NCBI RefSeq assembly: GCF_003347495.1
Contig: NZ_QCXY01000002.1
Coordinates: 620,001 to 684,000 of the forward strand
Direction: 5' to 3'
Length of the DNA: 64,000 bases
From: Pleomorphovibrio marinus
Lineage (GTDB): Bacteria; Bacteroidota; Bacteroidia; Cytophagales; Cyclobacteriaceae
Shown here in pieces: positions 26,377-36,395 of this stretch. Numbering within the stretch: the first letter of the stretch is position 1; the number at the start of each line of letters is the position of its first letter. The translations under genes were made by a program, and so were the position numbers. The notes beneath the pieces are model-generated. The model was given only the letters and a program-made list of their open reading frames with translations. It did no database searches and had not been told where the DNA came from.

Positions 26377-28371
26377 ATGGAAAATCAAGCCGTTGTGGAT
26401 AAACACCAAGACATGTTTGAAGAATTACTTCAGGAATATAGTGCTGCCACGGCACTCACCAAACCTGAAAAAGCCCAGAAATTAATGGGTCAGATTGATA
26501 TAATGGCTGATTCAAGGAGTGGGCTGGAGTTTTTGTTTGAAAGAATTGAAAAATTGTCGGAGGCAGGCATATTTTTGGGGTCTCCTTGGGCGGATCCTTC
26601 AAAACTGGTGCCTACCCTAGTGAATGGTACATTGAAGAGCGGACACCCGAATTCCACCATAGAAATTCTGAGTGAGATAAGGCTGTTGGCCATTGCCAAT
26701 GGAAAAATGAAGGTCGGAAATTTAACCCAGCATGAGGCAGCTAACTATATACAAGAGGTTGTCGTTTCCAATCTGGAATTTGTTTTTAACGAACCCCTTG
26801 AGGAAACGCGTCTGGTAATGAGCGACCATGAGCTATCCAAGGTACATTCATTGTTTCAATTTTTGTCTGCTTACACGGATTACGATCAGGTGAAAGCCAA
26901 AATTGCCGAAGAGCTATACCTGATTTGTGAGCAGAGGCCGGTAGTAACCGAGAAGCAAAGGAAGATAATCGCCTGGGTAAAGGAAAAAATATCCCTGGAT
27001 CCGGAAAACCCAGATGACAGAAAGTTACTTTCTTTCCAAAGAAGTATTTACAGGCCTACTAAAAGGTGCATAGACCATGATTTTAGGACTTATAGAGAAA
27101 CACTTTCCAGTTTAAGCCCGGAGGAGTTAAAGGCAGAATCGCAGGAAATTGGGGAAATGATGTTGAAGCACGGCCTTGTGAGCCAATTCCAGGCCAGCTT
27201 GCTCCTTTTTTTAGTGGAGACCAAAAAGGTGGAGATCATTCCCCTATGTTTAGGACTTAACCCCTCAGGAGTAGCAAGGTTCAATGAGTTGTCCACTTAT
27301 GTTATTCAACTGATTAAGGAAATCATTGATCCCTTTAATGCCCAATGTATATACGGACTTGCCAAAATGCTGGAAAACAGCGTACTTTCTAGGGAAGCGG
27401 TAAGGTCAGGTTTGTCAAACCTACTTACCATTAAGATACACCCCGAGGTGGAGAAAAGGATTCTCAAATCCACTAGGACTCCCCATGAAAAAGTGAGCCC
27501 AAAACAATATTTGATTGGCGCAGTTTTAAGAATATTGGGTCAGCCTCTTGGCGTAGGCCAGGGCAATAATCCCACTTGCCAAAGTGCTAGGGGAATCAGT
27601 ATGTGGAGTCAGCATGCACCTGCCAAGTTGATTCATATGATACAGACGGCTGCGGTATATGATGATCTTACATTTAGGTTTGAGGGTAGGGAAGTTAAGT
27701 ATTCCACCACTCCCCAAGGGTTAGTTCAGGCCTTGGATCACAACCTAGATGCCGTATCAGTAACATTGGTGCCAATGCTGGACAGGGTATATAATGAAAT
27801 GATGCGCCTTGCCTCAGGACGCGGGGAGGATCCTCATAAGTGGGTAAACCCTGCTTTATACGGGCAATGGATTCAAGTAGGATTTGCCTCAGCGTATGAT
27901 TATATGTCAGATGCCATCATAGATTTTGATGGTTTTGTGAAGGTGTTTTATGCAACTTGCCATCCGGATTTCAATGGTGGAAACAGATTGGTTTACCCAA
28001 ATCCGGTTGGGATTTTTATCACCTCGGCAAAAGCCGAAATGTTAGGCTTCCATGCCGTATCCCTTTTAAGGGTTGACAAAGATCCTGAGGGAATCTTAAG
28101 GGCGTACTTCCTCAACCCAAACAATGAGGGAAGGCAAGACTGGGGTCAGGGAATCAAACCCTCAGTGGTAGGTAAAGGTGAGGTTTATGGAGAGTCTTCC
28201 TTGCCACTATATCAATTTGCAGCCAGGGTTTACGCATTTCATTACAATACGTTAGAAGCAACAGAAAAAATGATAAACGTGCCGATAGAGGAAGTGCAGA
28301 AAGTAAGGCAGATAGCCAAGGAGAGTTGGGGACAATCCTACAATTGGCTAGACATAAGAAAAAAATGGTAA
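26377..28371 (+). CDS. Large protein of unknown function with a possible Cys-His-Asn C-terminal domain
   Basis: 664 residues, no signal peptide and no membrane helices. The N-terminal 370 residues are mostly helical with no recognisable motif. The C-terminal part has NNPTCQSARGISMWSQ with Cys401, GFHAVSLLRV with His559, and YFLNPNNEG with Asn580. That order (Cys, then His at the start of a strand, then Asn about 20 residues on) is what papain-like and transglutaminase-like enzymes show, though the Cys-His distance is large. I assign no reaction. An AGAAGGAGAAAGG purine stretch lies just before the ATG, unusually Shine-Dalgarno-like for this window. Its last 7 bases overlap the alanine racemase start, so the two are translationally linked. 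Confidence 0.75.
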   Translation: MENQAVVDKHQDMFEELLQEYSAATALTKPEKAQKLMGQIDIMADSRSGLEFLFERIEKLSEAGIFLGSPWADPSKLVPTLVNGTLKSGHPNSTIEILSEIRLLAIANGKMKVGNLTQHEAANYIQEVVVSNLEFVFNEPLEETRLVMSDHELSKVHSLFQFLSAYTDYDQVKAKIAEELYLICEQRPVVTEKQRKIIAWVKEKISLDPENPDDRKLLSFQRSIYRPTKRCIDHDFRTYRETLSSLSPEELKAESQEIGEMMLKHGLVSQFQASLLLFLVETKKVEIIPLCLGLNPSGVARFNELSTYVIQLIKEIIDPFNAQCIYGLAKMLENSVLSREAVRSGLSNLLTIKIHPEVEKRILKSTRTPHEKVSPKQYLIGAVLRILGQPLGVGQGNNPTCQSARGISMWSQHAPAKLIHMIQTAAVYDDLTFRFEGREVKYSTTPQGLVQALDHNLDAVSVTLVPMLDRVYNEMMRLASGRGEDPHKWVNPALYGQWIQVGFASAYDYMSDAIIDFDGFVKVFYATCHPDFNGGNRLVYPNPVGIFITSAKAEMLGFHAVSLLRVDKDPEGILRAYFLNPNNEGRQDWGQGIKPSVVGKGEVYGESSLPLYQFAARVYAFHYNTLEATEKMINVPIEEVQKVRQIAKESWGQSYNWLDIRKKW

Positions 28372-29522
28372 AGCACAGTTCTAGGATAGAGTTAAAACAA
28401 TCGGCCTATAAAAACAATATAAATTTCATTAGAAAGAAAATTGGAGAAAAGGCTGTACTTTCTTCGGTTGTAAAAGCAAACGCCTATGGCCATGGGATAG
28501 AATCTTTTGTTCCCATGGCCGAAAAATGTGGTGTACAGCATTTTTCGGTAGCTTCTTCCTTTGAAGCGGAGCAGGTGCTTAATGCTTGCAAAAAGGAAAG
28601 CAGGATTATGATTATGGGTATAATCTATGAAGAAGATATCCCATGGGCAGTGGAGCACGGCATTGAGTTTTTTGTGTACAATTATGACAGGTTGCCAAAG
28701 GCGTTAGAGGCAGCCAAAAAAGTGGGAAAGCCAGCTAAAGTCCATATAGAGATGGAGACGGGAGCTAACCGTACAGGTATGCAAAAAGACGAGTTTGCCC
28801 CAGCGTTGAACTTTCTCAAAAAACATCAGGAGCATCTCGTGTTTGAAGGTTTGTGTACTCACTTTGGGGGTGCCGAAAGCATGGCCAACCAATTCAAAAT
28901 TGATATGCAGCATAAAAGGTATAAATCCTTCCTCAAAAGTTGTCAAAGCAAGGGGTTAATGCCCAAGTACAGACATATTGCCTGCTCTGCCGCAGCACTC
29001 GCCATGCCTGATACAGTGTATGATTTGGTTCGTGTAGGTGTGGCCCAATATGGGTTTTGGCCTAGTCCTGAAATTTATTTTAACCACCTGCACGAGGTTG
29101 ATAAAAAGTCTGATTCAGCCTTAAAAAGGATTTTCAGTTGGAAAACCGACATTATGGATATCCGAATGGTGGACCAGGGAGAATTCATTGGATATGGCAC
29201 GGCTTTTCAAGCCACCCATGAGATGAAAATTGCAGTGCTTCCACTAGGGTATTCCAATGGCTATCCCCGGGCACTTTCCAATAGGGGACAAGTTTTGATT
29301 GCAGGCAAAAAAGCACCTATAGTTGGCTTGATCAACATGAACCTGTTTATGGTGGATATCACCCATATTTCTGACGTCAAGGTGGGGGATGAGGTGGTGC
29401 TGATCGGAAGACAGGGTAATGCAGTCATCAACGTGTCAAGTTTTACAAATGCTACCCAACTCCTAAACAATGAAATGCTGAGCCGCCTTCCCGCAGCTAT
29501 TCCGAGAACCGTTGTCAGGTGA
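28365..29522 (+). CDS. Alanine racemase family PLP enzyme
   Basis: 385 residues. The PLP lysine is Lys37 in VVKANAYGHG and the opposite-face catalytic tyrosine is Tyr277 in GYGTAF. ETGANRTGM, CTHFGGAES, IACSAAALAMP and VLPLGYSNGYPR complete the Alr barrel. The C-terminal beta domain has GLINMNLFMVDIT. The enzyme would interconvert L- and D-alanine or a related amino acid. GLINMNLFMVD differs from the usual G-R-x-C-M/S-M-D-Q signature, and the protein is coupled to an unknown enzyme rather than to a mur gene, so it may serve a dedicated pathway. ATG 28365 (MVKHSSRIELK) is chosen over an upstream in-frame start at 28326, because it overlaps the previous stop by only 7 bp and matches the family N-terminus. 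Confidence 0.88.
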   Translation: MVKHSSRIELKQSAYKNNINFIRKKIGEKAVLSSVVKANAYGHGIESFVPMAEKCGVQHFSVASSFEAEQVLNACKKESRIMIMGIIYEEDIPWAVEHGIEFFVYNYDRLPKALEAAKKVGKPAKVHIEMETGANRTGMQKDEFAPALNFLKKHQEHLVFEGLCTHFGGAESMANQFKIDMQHKRYKSFLKSCQSKGLMPKYRHIACSAAALAMPDTVYDLVRVGVAQYGFWPSPEIYFNHLHEVDKKSDSALKRIFSWKTDIMDIRMVDQGEFIGYGTAFQATHEMKIAVLPLGYSNGYPRALSNRGQVLIAGKKAPIVGLINMNLFMVDITHISDVKVGDEVVLIGRQGNAVINVSSFTNATQLLNNEMLSRLPAAIPRTVVR

Positions 29523-29608
29523 TTGTTTCATTTAAGGGTGAACCCAAGTTTGATTCCTGCTCTGTAGTTATCTTTGGGAGATATTAGCATATGAAGCTTC
29601 ATTAGTTC

Positions 29609-32077
29609 TTATTTTGCTTCATACTGATGAAGAATTTGGTTAAGTTCTTGGTAGATGGATGTGATTTGAAGATGTAGAGCATCCAAAGACGGTTCTATTT
29701 CCTCCCTTGGCTCCCCGGCTTTTGCTTTGTATTCAATCTGAGAGAGGTGTCGCGTGGATGCTTCCAAAATCCCAAAGGACGTCTTAAGTTTATGCGCCAG
29801 GGATACAATTCGCTCCATATTCCCTTTCTTTAAATCATCAGCTATTTGACCTACCGTTTCGTCTGTCTGCTTGATAAATACTTCAATCATTTCACGCTGA
29901 AAATCCGAATCCCCTTGTGTAAGGTCTATCAGTTGGTTAAGTGAAATATACCTATTGGTGGACGATTTAGTATGTTTTTCGGAATTTTCGCCGATTTTTG
30001 CCGTCCAAAAATTTAGTTTATCCATTAGGTCTTTTTTGTTAATGGGCTTGGAAAGGTAGTCGTTCATTCCGAAGGAGATGCATTTATCCTTTTCAGCCAT
30101 CATGGAATGCGCAGTCAGGGCGATTATGGGTATGTTTTTGTCTATGTTTTCCCTGATTTTGAGGGTGGTTTGATAGCCATCCATGATCGGCATTTGTATG
30201 TCCATAAAAATGATATCGAATTTTTTTATGGATAAAAGATTCAGACCTTCCTCGCCATTTACAGCTATATCTAATTCATGATCTGTTCTAGAGAAAACAG
30301 CCTCCATAAGTTTTTGATTGAGTATGTTGTCCTCAAAAAGTAATATTTTTAATGGTATGGTTTGCTCAGGGTAGGCAGGAGATGCTTTTGAATAGGCTGG
30401 GGGAGGAGTTTCCATAAGCGTATAAGGAATAATGAAAGAAAAGGTAGACCCAATTCCCAATTGAGAACTCACGTTGATGGTTCCGGCTTGCTTTTCTATG
30501 AGGAGTTTACATATATTCAGTCCAAGCCCAGTCCCTCCGTATGTTCTAGTGGTATGGTCTTCGGCCTGACTAAAACGGTGAAAGATCATTTCTAGTTTGT
30601 CTTTCGGGATGCCTATACCGGTATCCTGTACATCAAACCTGATAGCCACTTCTTTACCCACTTTTTTGTCCATAGCTACTGCCAAACTCACAGCTCCGGC
30701 GGAAGTAAATTTGAAGGCATTTCCTAAGAGGTTTATCAGGATTTGGGAAAGCCTGTTTTTGTCTCCAATAAGTAGAAGGGGTAAGTCTTCTTGAAGTTGA
30801 TGGTTGAAGTGGATTTTCTTTTGTGTAGCCTTGAGCCTAAACATTTTAAAGACATTTTCTATGGTGTCCCTTAGGTTGAAGGGGGATTTTTCGATTTGGA
30901 ATATCCCGGTTTCAATTTTGGATAAGTCTAAAATGTCATTTACGATGTGAAGCAGGCTGTCTCCTGCTGCTTTAATGGAGTTAAGGTAGTCTAGCTTCGC
31001 GGGGGAATATTCCTGTTCCAGAAGTAATTCTGTGAACCCCAGAACGGCATTGATAGGGGTTCTGATTTCATGGCTCATGTTTGCGATGAAATGGTCCTTT
31101 TGGATATTTAGGTTGTCGGACATTTTTTTTGCGCCCTCCAAAGCTTCGAGGGACTTCACTTCCATGCTCACATTTTGAGCTACCTTGATTACCTTTCTCA
31201 CTTTTCCATCTTTATCCATCACCGGGTTATAAGAAGCCTGTATCCATACCTTCTCTCCCGACTTGTGTATACGCATTAACCTACCAGACTGGAATTCACC
31301 ATTTTTGAGTGATTTCCAAAAGCTGAGGTTATTGCTGATGTCTTTTTTATCCAAAAGGATTCGGTGAGGTTTTCCCATGAGCTCTTTTTCACTATAGCCT
31401 ATAATGTCTTGGAAATTTTTATTAACCCCAGTAATGATGCCTTCGGGAGAAAATTCCACAACTCCACTTGATTTTGAAATGGCCTGAAACAGGTGATCAT
31501 ATTCCATTTTTAATTTTTGGAGCCTATTTTTGGTCTCCTTAATTTTGGATGCTAAGACCTTTTCCACCTCCCCCGCAAGGGATAGGTTTTTTTTCCTAGC
31601 TTCCAGTAAAACCATTACTTGGTTGGCAATTAGGGAAAGAGACTTTTTTTGAATTTCAGACAGTTGTTGTGGTTGTGTCCCGACTACACATAAAGTGCCT
31701 ATACAATACCCATTTTCTGCCTTTAAAGGATACCCTGCATAGAACCTTATTCCATTTTCACCCTTTACTTTTGGGTTTTCCCGAACCCTTGGGTCCAAGG
31801 TTGCATTCGGAATCTCCAAAAAATCCTCGGCAGCCATGGTGTATTGACAAAATGTCTCCTCAAGCTTCACTTCATTTATATCAATCCCGACTTTAGCTTT
31901 GTACCATTGCCTTTTATCATCTATGACAGAAATAATGGCAATGGGGGTGTCACATATAACAGAGGCCAATTCGGCTAGGTCATCAAACTCTTTCTCAATA
32001 GGGGTGTCAAGAATTCCATAAGAAAGTAATGTTTTTAATCGTTCCAATTCTCTGTTGGAGGCTTTATTATCTGGCAT
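29609..32077 (-). CDS. Soluble hybrid histidine kinase: GAF-PAS-HisKA-HATPase-REC-HPt
   Basis: 822 residues with no membrane helix. The order is: GAF (about 15-165; LASVICDTPIAIISVIDD), a short coiled coil, PAS with PAC (about 190-310; VNKNFQDIIGYSEKELMG), HisKA with FIANMSHEIRTPINA, HATPase (NLLGNAFKFTS, DTGIGIP, GTGLGLNIC), a receiver with Asp in FMDIQMPIMDG, and a C-terminal HPt with His762 in LAHKLKTSFGIL. All phosphorelay residues are present. The GAF resembles those of cytoplasmic redox or small-molecule sensing kinases. A paralogue of the same architecture starts 80 bp upstream on the same strand; the two probably arose by tandem duplication. Confidence 0.92.
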   Translation of the reverse strand: MPDNKASNRELERLKTLLSYGILDTPIEKEFDDLAELASVICDTPIAIISVIDDKRQWYKAKVGIDINEVKLEETFCQYTMAAEDFLEIPNATLDPRVRENPKVKGENGIRFYAGYPLKAENGYCIGTLCVVGTQPQQLSEIQKKSLSLIANQVMVLLEARKKNLSLAGEVEKVLASKIKETKNRLQKLKMEYDHLFQAISKSSGVVEFSPEGIITGVNKNFQDIIGYSEKELMGKPHRILLDKKDISNNLSFWKSLKNGEFQSGRLMRIHKSGEKVWIQASYNPVMDKDGKVRKVIKVAQNVSMEVKSLEALEGAKKMSDNLNIQKDHFIANMSHEIRTPINAVLGFTELLLEQEYSPAKLDYLNSIKAAGDSLLHIVNDILDLSKIETGIFQIEKSPFNLRDTIENVFKMFRLKATQKKIHFNHQLQEDLPLLLIGDKNRLSQILINLLGNAFKFTSAGAVSLAVAMDKKVGKEVAIRFDVQDTGIGIPKDKLEMIFHRFSQAEDHTTRTYGGTGLGLNICKLLIEKQAGTINVSSQLGIGSTFSFIIPYTLMETPPPAYSKASPAYPEQTIPLKILLFEDNILNQKLMEAVFSRTDHELDIAVNGEEGLNLLSIKKFDIIFMDIQMPIMDGYQTTLKIRENIDKNIPIIALTAHSMMAEKDKCISFGMNDYLSKPINKKDLMDKLNFWTAKIGENSEKHTKSSTNRYISLNQLIDLTQGDSDFQREMIEVFIKQTDETVGQIADDLKKGNMERIVSLAHKLKTSFGILEASTRHLSQIEYKAKAGEPREEIEPSLDALHLQITSIYQELNQILHQYEAK

Positions 32078-32157
32078 TTCAAGTACTTTTAAAACAAGAA
32101 ATTTTGCGGAAGAAATAAAATTTTACAGTCAAATTCTGACTTGGATGAGGATTCCAA

Positions 32158-34635
32158 TCAGTTTCCAAGGATATATTCTTTACTTGTATCAATGGATAAC
32201 AAAGTTAAAATATGGTACAGTTGATCTTTGATCCTTTCTGTTATGGATACAACGTCTTTAATCTCGATTATATTAGCATTTTTTTCCAATAAGTCAAGGT
32301 AATAATTGGTGACACCCAAAATTTCATAAGATGCTTGAAGTATTCTTGCTTGATGGGCTACTTCATCTAGTTTTCCTTCCTTACAACTTTGTTCAACTGC
32401 CTTAAAGAACTGGTCATTTTGCTCCATAAAGATGGAGAGTAAATCACTTTTCATTTTGATGTCTCCCATGGATAATTCTTCCAGCTTTTGGGAGATGGTA
32501 TTTTCATCCAAGTTTGGGCTGGGTTTTTTTAATGTGCCTTGCTTCCTGTAAATGGTTAGCCAAAACCTGACTTTTTGGACTAAGGTTTGCCGGTGAACTG
32601 GTTTTGAAATATAGTCATTCATGCCGGCTGCAATGGACTTTGCCCTTTCCATAACAATAGGTTGAGCACTTAAGGCTATTATAGGAACTTCCGAACTATA
32701 TTTCTCTCGGATTACCTTTGTCACCTCATACCCATTCTTACCGGGCATCTGCAAATCAGTTAGAATAAGGTCATATTTATTTTGAATAAATTTATTTAAC
32801 CCATCCTCCCCATTTAAGGCTAAATCAATTCGGGCAGGAGTGTTTTCAAAGTAGGCTCCCAATAATTTTTGATGCAATACACTATCATCGATCAAAAGTA
32901 TACTGCATTCTGGTATGGCCTCAGAATCAACTTGGTCAATAGCAAAACCTCTTCCTACATCTGGATATTTGTCTTTTTGATAGTCAAGTTGAAAGGTAAA
33001 GGTACTTCCTTTATTCAATCGGCTTTTCACCTTTATAGTGCCTCCTAGTTTGTCGATGAGTGATTGGCAGATGTTTAACCCTAATCCTGTTCCTCCATAT
33101 TGGTTGTTGGATATTTCATGGGCTTGATAGAACCGGTCGAATATCAAATGGAGTTTTTCAGGGGGAATGCCTATGCCGCTATCCTTTATTTTGAAACCTA
33201 CCCTCACGAGATCCTTTTTCTTCTCATTAATAGCCACTATTACCTTTACATATCCTTTTTCCGTAAACTTGACTCCATTGCCTATGAGGTTTACCAACAC
33301 CTGATAGAGGCGGTTTTTGTCACCGATTATGCTGGATGGCATGGATTGAGGCAGCTCTACCTCCAGTGCAATCCCTTTTTTTTCAGCTTTAGGAGCAAAT
33401 AAGCTTATTGACTGGGTAATTACCTCCTTTAAATCGAAAGAGGTTTTTTCGGTCTGAAATACCCCAGACTCAATTTTTGCCAAGTCCAAGAGGTCATTGA
33501 TCAGCAGAAGTAGGCTGTCTCCTGCCATGGTTATTGCATTCAAATATTCCTTATTTTTGGTATCATTTAGACGCTCAGAAAGTAAGTCTGCAAAACCAAT
33601 AATGGCATTTAAGGGGGTACGTATTTCGTGGCTTATATTGGCGATAAACTGATCCTTCTGCAAATGGAGGGTTTCGGAGGTTTTTTTGGCTTTTTCAAGC
33701 TCGTTTTTCGCTTCCATAACCTTGGTAATGTCGTTTCCAACCAACAATATCGAGCTAAGGATTTCAGGTTTATCCATCAAGGGGCAAAAGGTGGCATGTA
33801 TCCATTTTGTGTCGGCACCATTAGAAATAGTAAAAACTTTTGAAATCACTCCTTTTTCTTCTAACCCTTCAATCAACTGTGGGAGTTGTTGCTCCTCGAA
33901 TTCATTGAAAACGAAAGAGAGCATTTTCCCTTCTAAATCCTTTCTTGAAGCCCCTGACCATTTCTCAAATATTTCATTCGCAAAGGTGATGTCCCCCTTG
34001 GAAGTTATCGTAATCAAAGCATTCGATTGGCTAATAGCCCTATACAGGTTGTCGTACTCTAGGGCTTTCCTGTGAAGTTTTGCTTCTGTAGCCGCTATTT
34101 TTTCCCTAAGTACCTGCTCTAAAGTTTTGCCCAGCAATTGGTTTTTCTTCCTGGCCTCCATTAATTGTTGTACCTCCTGGGCAATCATTTCCATGATTTT
34201 ACGCTGGTTGTCCTTCAGCTTTTTGGGGTGATAATCTGCCACCGCTAAGGTTCCTATAGCAAAACCAGCCATACTGATTAATGGAATACCTGCATAAAAG
34301 CGGATACCATTTTCCCCTTTCACAAAATAATTTTCTCTTAGATTAAGGTCTTTAGTAGCATCTTCAATTTCCAAGTATTTCTTACCTTTCATGGTGAATT
34401 GGCAGAGGGTGTCGGTCAATGGCACTTCTTGTAAGTCGATGCCTATTTTGGCTTTTAGCCATTGCCTCTTGTCATCGATCAAAGAAATTAGAGCAATTGG
34501 TGTTTCGCAAGCCACGGACAAAAGTTTCGCCAACCTGTCAAAATCCTCCTCTGCTGGCGTATCCAAGAGTCCATAAGCCAACACTTCTTTGAGCCTTTGT
34601 ATGCCCTTCTTGTCGTCTAGGGATGATGAAGCCAT
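32158..34635 (-). CDS. Soluble hybrid histidine kinase paralogue with a degenerate HPt domain
   Basis: 825 residues with the same domain order as its downstream neighbour: GAF (LLSVACETPIALISLIDD), PAS (ANEIFEKWSGASRKDLEG), HisKA with FIANISHEIRTPLNA, HATPase (NLIGNGVKFTE, DSGIGIP, GTGLGLNICQ), and a receiver with LTDLQMPGKNG. The C-terminal helical domain aligns with the HPt of the neighbour. In place of AHKLKTSFGIL it has ARILQASYEILG, so the phosphorylated His becomes Arg764. A nearby His761 (VAHQAR) is three residues out of register. It may pass phosphate through another HPt protein or rely on the receiver alone. The two genes are 80 bp apart. Confidence 0.9.
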   Translation of the reverse strand: MASSSLDDKKGIQRLKEVLAYGLLDTPAEEDFDRLAKLLSVACETPIALISLIDDKRQWLKAKIGIDLQEVPLTDTLCQFTMKGKKYLEIEDATKDLNLRENYFVKGENGIRFYAGIPLISMAGFAIGTLAVADYHPKKLKDNQRKIMEMIAQEVQQLMEARKKNQLLGKTLEQVLREKIAATEAKLHRKALEYDNLYRAISQSNALITITSKGDITFANEIFEKWSGASRKDLEGKMLSFVFNEFEEQQLPQLIEGLEEKGVISKVFTISNGADTKWIHATFCPLMDKPEILSSILLVGNDITKVMEAKNELEKAKKTSETLHLQKDQFIANISHEIRTPLNAIIGFADLLSERLNDTKNKEYLNAITMAGDSLLLLINDLLDLAKIESGVFQTEKTSFDLKEVITQSISLFAPKAEKKGIALEVELPQSMPSSIIGDKNRLYQVLVNLIGNGVKFTEKGYVKVIVAINEKKKDLVRVGFKIKDSGIGIPPEKLHLIFDRFYQAHEISNNQYGGTGLGLNICQSLIDKLGGTIKVKSRLNKGSTFTFQLDYQKDKYPDVGRGFAIDQVDSEAIPECSILLIDDSVLHQKLLGAYFENTPARIDLALNGEDGLNKFIQNKYDLILTDLQMPGKNGYEVTKVIREKYSSEVPIIALSAQPIVMERAKSIAAGMNDYISKPVHRQTLVQKVRFWLTIYRKQGTLKKPSPNLDENTISQKLEELSMGDIKMKSDLLSIFMEQNDQFFKAVEQSCKEGKLDEVAHQARILQASYEILGVTNYYLDLLEKNANIIEIKDVVSITERIKDQLYHILTLLSIDTSKEYILGN

Positions 34636-34710
34636 TGGATTTGTGGTAGGTTAAAAATTTGTTGAAGGATTGAAAATAAAAAAGGAAATTTACAATAAAA
34701 AGATTCTTTT

Positions 34711-36375
34711 ATGAATTTATTAAAATCTGGTCTTGGGTTTTATTTATTTCTTTGTGTTTCCACCATTATACCAGGGTATAAAAGCACTATGGAAGCCTTG
34801 GCCCAAAGCTCATTTGAAATAGTGGTATATGGGGGTACCTCCGCGGGTTTTTCTGCTGCCTTAGAAGCTGCTAAATCTGGTAAAAAAACATTGCTTATAT
34901 CCCACAGTACCCATATAGGAGGTATGCTTGTGGAGGGACTTGGCGGTTCGGACATAGACAATCACCAGGGATTTCAGAACAGTCCCGCTGTGAGTGGAAT
35001 TGCTTTGGAATTTTATAGGCGGATTGCAATTCATTATGGGAGGGAAAAGGAATGGAAAGAAGCTGTAGAAAATGGGTATAAGCTTCCTGAACTTTGGAAG
35101 TTTGAAAGCAGTGTGGCGGAAGGTGTTATTTCAGATTGGCTGGATGAATATGAAAATATTGAAATTATCAGAGGATCCCGTTTGGTAGAAGGCCGAGGAG
35201 CTGTACTCAAGGAAGGCCCCAGGATCAAAAACATTATTTTGGAAAGCGGAGAAAGGATAGAGGGGGAGGTTTTTGTTGATGCCTCTTATGAGGGAGATTT
35301 ACTAGCTGCGGCAGGAATTTCCTTTACAGTGGGAAGGGAGAGCAACTCTACCTATGGAGAAACCCTGAATGGAATCCGAAAGGAAAATACTTATCGGCAG
35401 TTTGAGGTGAAGGTAAATCCATATCGAAACCCCAATGACCCGGAAAGTGGGCTCATCCACACCATTCAGGATGAGCCCTTGGGTACTCCAGGTGAAGGGG
35501 ATGACCGTATTCAGGCCTATTGCTTCAGGATGTGCTTGACCAGGGAAAAGAACAACCTAATACCCTTCACCAAACCTGACAATTATGAACGAGAACATTA
35601 TGAAATTTACCTTAGGTACCTTCGGGCCGGTGGTAAACTATATGTCCCAAATGAAAAACTGCCGAATGGGAAAACAGACCTGGGCGCATGGCATGACTTG
35701 TCCCATAACCTGTATGGGATGAACAGAGGATATCCCACAGCTTCTTATGCCGAAAGGGCGAGGATAATCCAGTATCACCGGGATTTTACACAAGGTCTGT
35801 TTTACTTTTTGTCGAATGACCTGGAAGTACGGGAATTGGATGAGGGTCTTCAAGAGACTTGGAGCAATTGGGGTCTTGCCAAAGACGAATTCACGGATAA
35901 TAATGGCTGGCCACGGGATCTTTACGTAAGGGGTGGAAGAAGAATGGTTTCTGACTATGTGATCACGGAGCACCATGTCAAAAAAATGGAATTTACTGAA
36001 GTAGAAGATCCTATTGCATTGGCTTATTGGCCCCCTGACGTACATCATGTGCGAAGGATAGTGAAAGATGGCTATGCCTACAATGAGGGGTTTGTTTTTG
36101 GAGGAGAAAACTGGAGGCCCTTACCCATATCCTTTCGAAGCTTGATTCCTCCATCCTCCCAATGTACTAATTTGATTACCCCAACCTGCCTTTCCAGCAG
36201 CCATATTGCCTATGGGGCCATTCGATTGGAGTGGACTTTTATGATATTGGGACAAGTAGCATCCATTATCGCCAATGAAGCCCTTGAAAGGGGGATAGCT
36301 GTTCAGCGGCTTGCTTATCCGAATTTGCTTCCCAGGATTGAGGAAGAAGGGATTGTGACTTCCTTAGGTCAATAG
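34711..36375 (+). CDS. Exported FAD-dependent oxidoreductase (FAD_oxidored family)
   Basis: 554 residues. A probable signal peptide covers 1-33 (GFYLFLCVSTIIPG... ALAQSS). A Rossmann FAD loop follows, VVYGGTSAGFSAALEAA (about 38-54), then HSTHIGGMLVEGLGGSD, and DASYEGDLLAAAG in the middle, the pattern of PF12831 proteins. Members are often found with glycan-degradation genes in Bacteroidota and are sometimes called xanthan lyase-like without proof. LITPTCLSSSHIAYGAIRLE near the C-terminus completes the FAD site. It is divergent from the kinase pair. The substrate is not known. Confidence 0.85.
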   Translation: MNLLKSGLGFYLFLCVSTIIPGYKSTMEALAQSSFEIVVYGGTSAGFSAALEAAKSGKKTLLISHSTHIGGMLVEGLGGSDIDNHQGFQNSPAVSGIALEFYRRIAIHYGREKEWKEAVENGYKLPELWKFESSVAEGVISDWLDEYENIEIIRGSRLVEGRGAVLKEGPRIKNIILESGERIEGEVFVDASYEGDLLAAAGISFTVGRESNSTYGETLNGIRKENTYRQFEVKVNPYRNPNDPESGLIHTIQDEPLGTPGEGDDRIQAYCFRMCLTREKNNLIPFTKPDNYEREHYEIYLRYLRAGGKLYVPNEKLPNGKTDLGAWHDLSHNLYGMNRGYPTASYAERARIIQYHRDFTQGLFYFLSNDLEVRELDEGLQETWSNWGLAKDEFTDNNGWPRDLYVRGGRRMVSDYVITEHHVKKMEFTEVEDPIALAYWPPDVHHVRRIVKDGYAYNEGFVFGGENWRPLPISFRSLIPPSSQCTNLITPTCLSSSHIAYGAIRLEWTFMILGQVASIIANEALERGIAVQRLAYPNLLPRIEEEGIVTSLGQ

Positions 36376-36395
36376 TGGAACGGATAATGTTTCAT

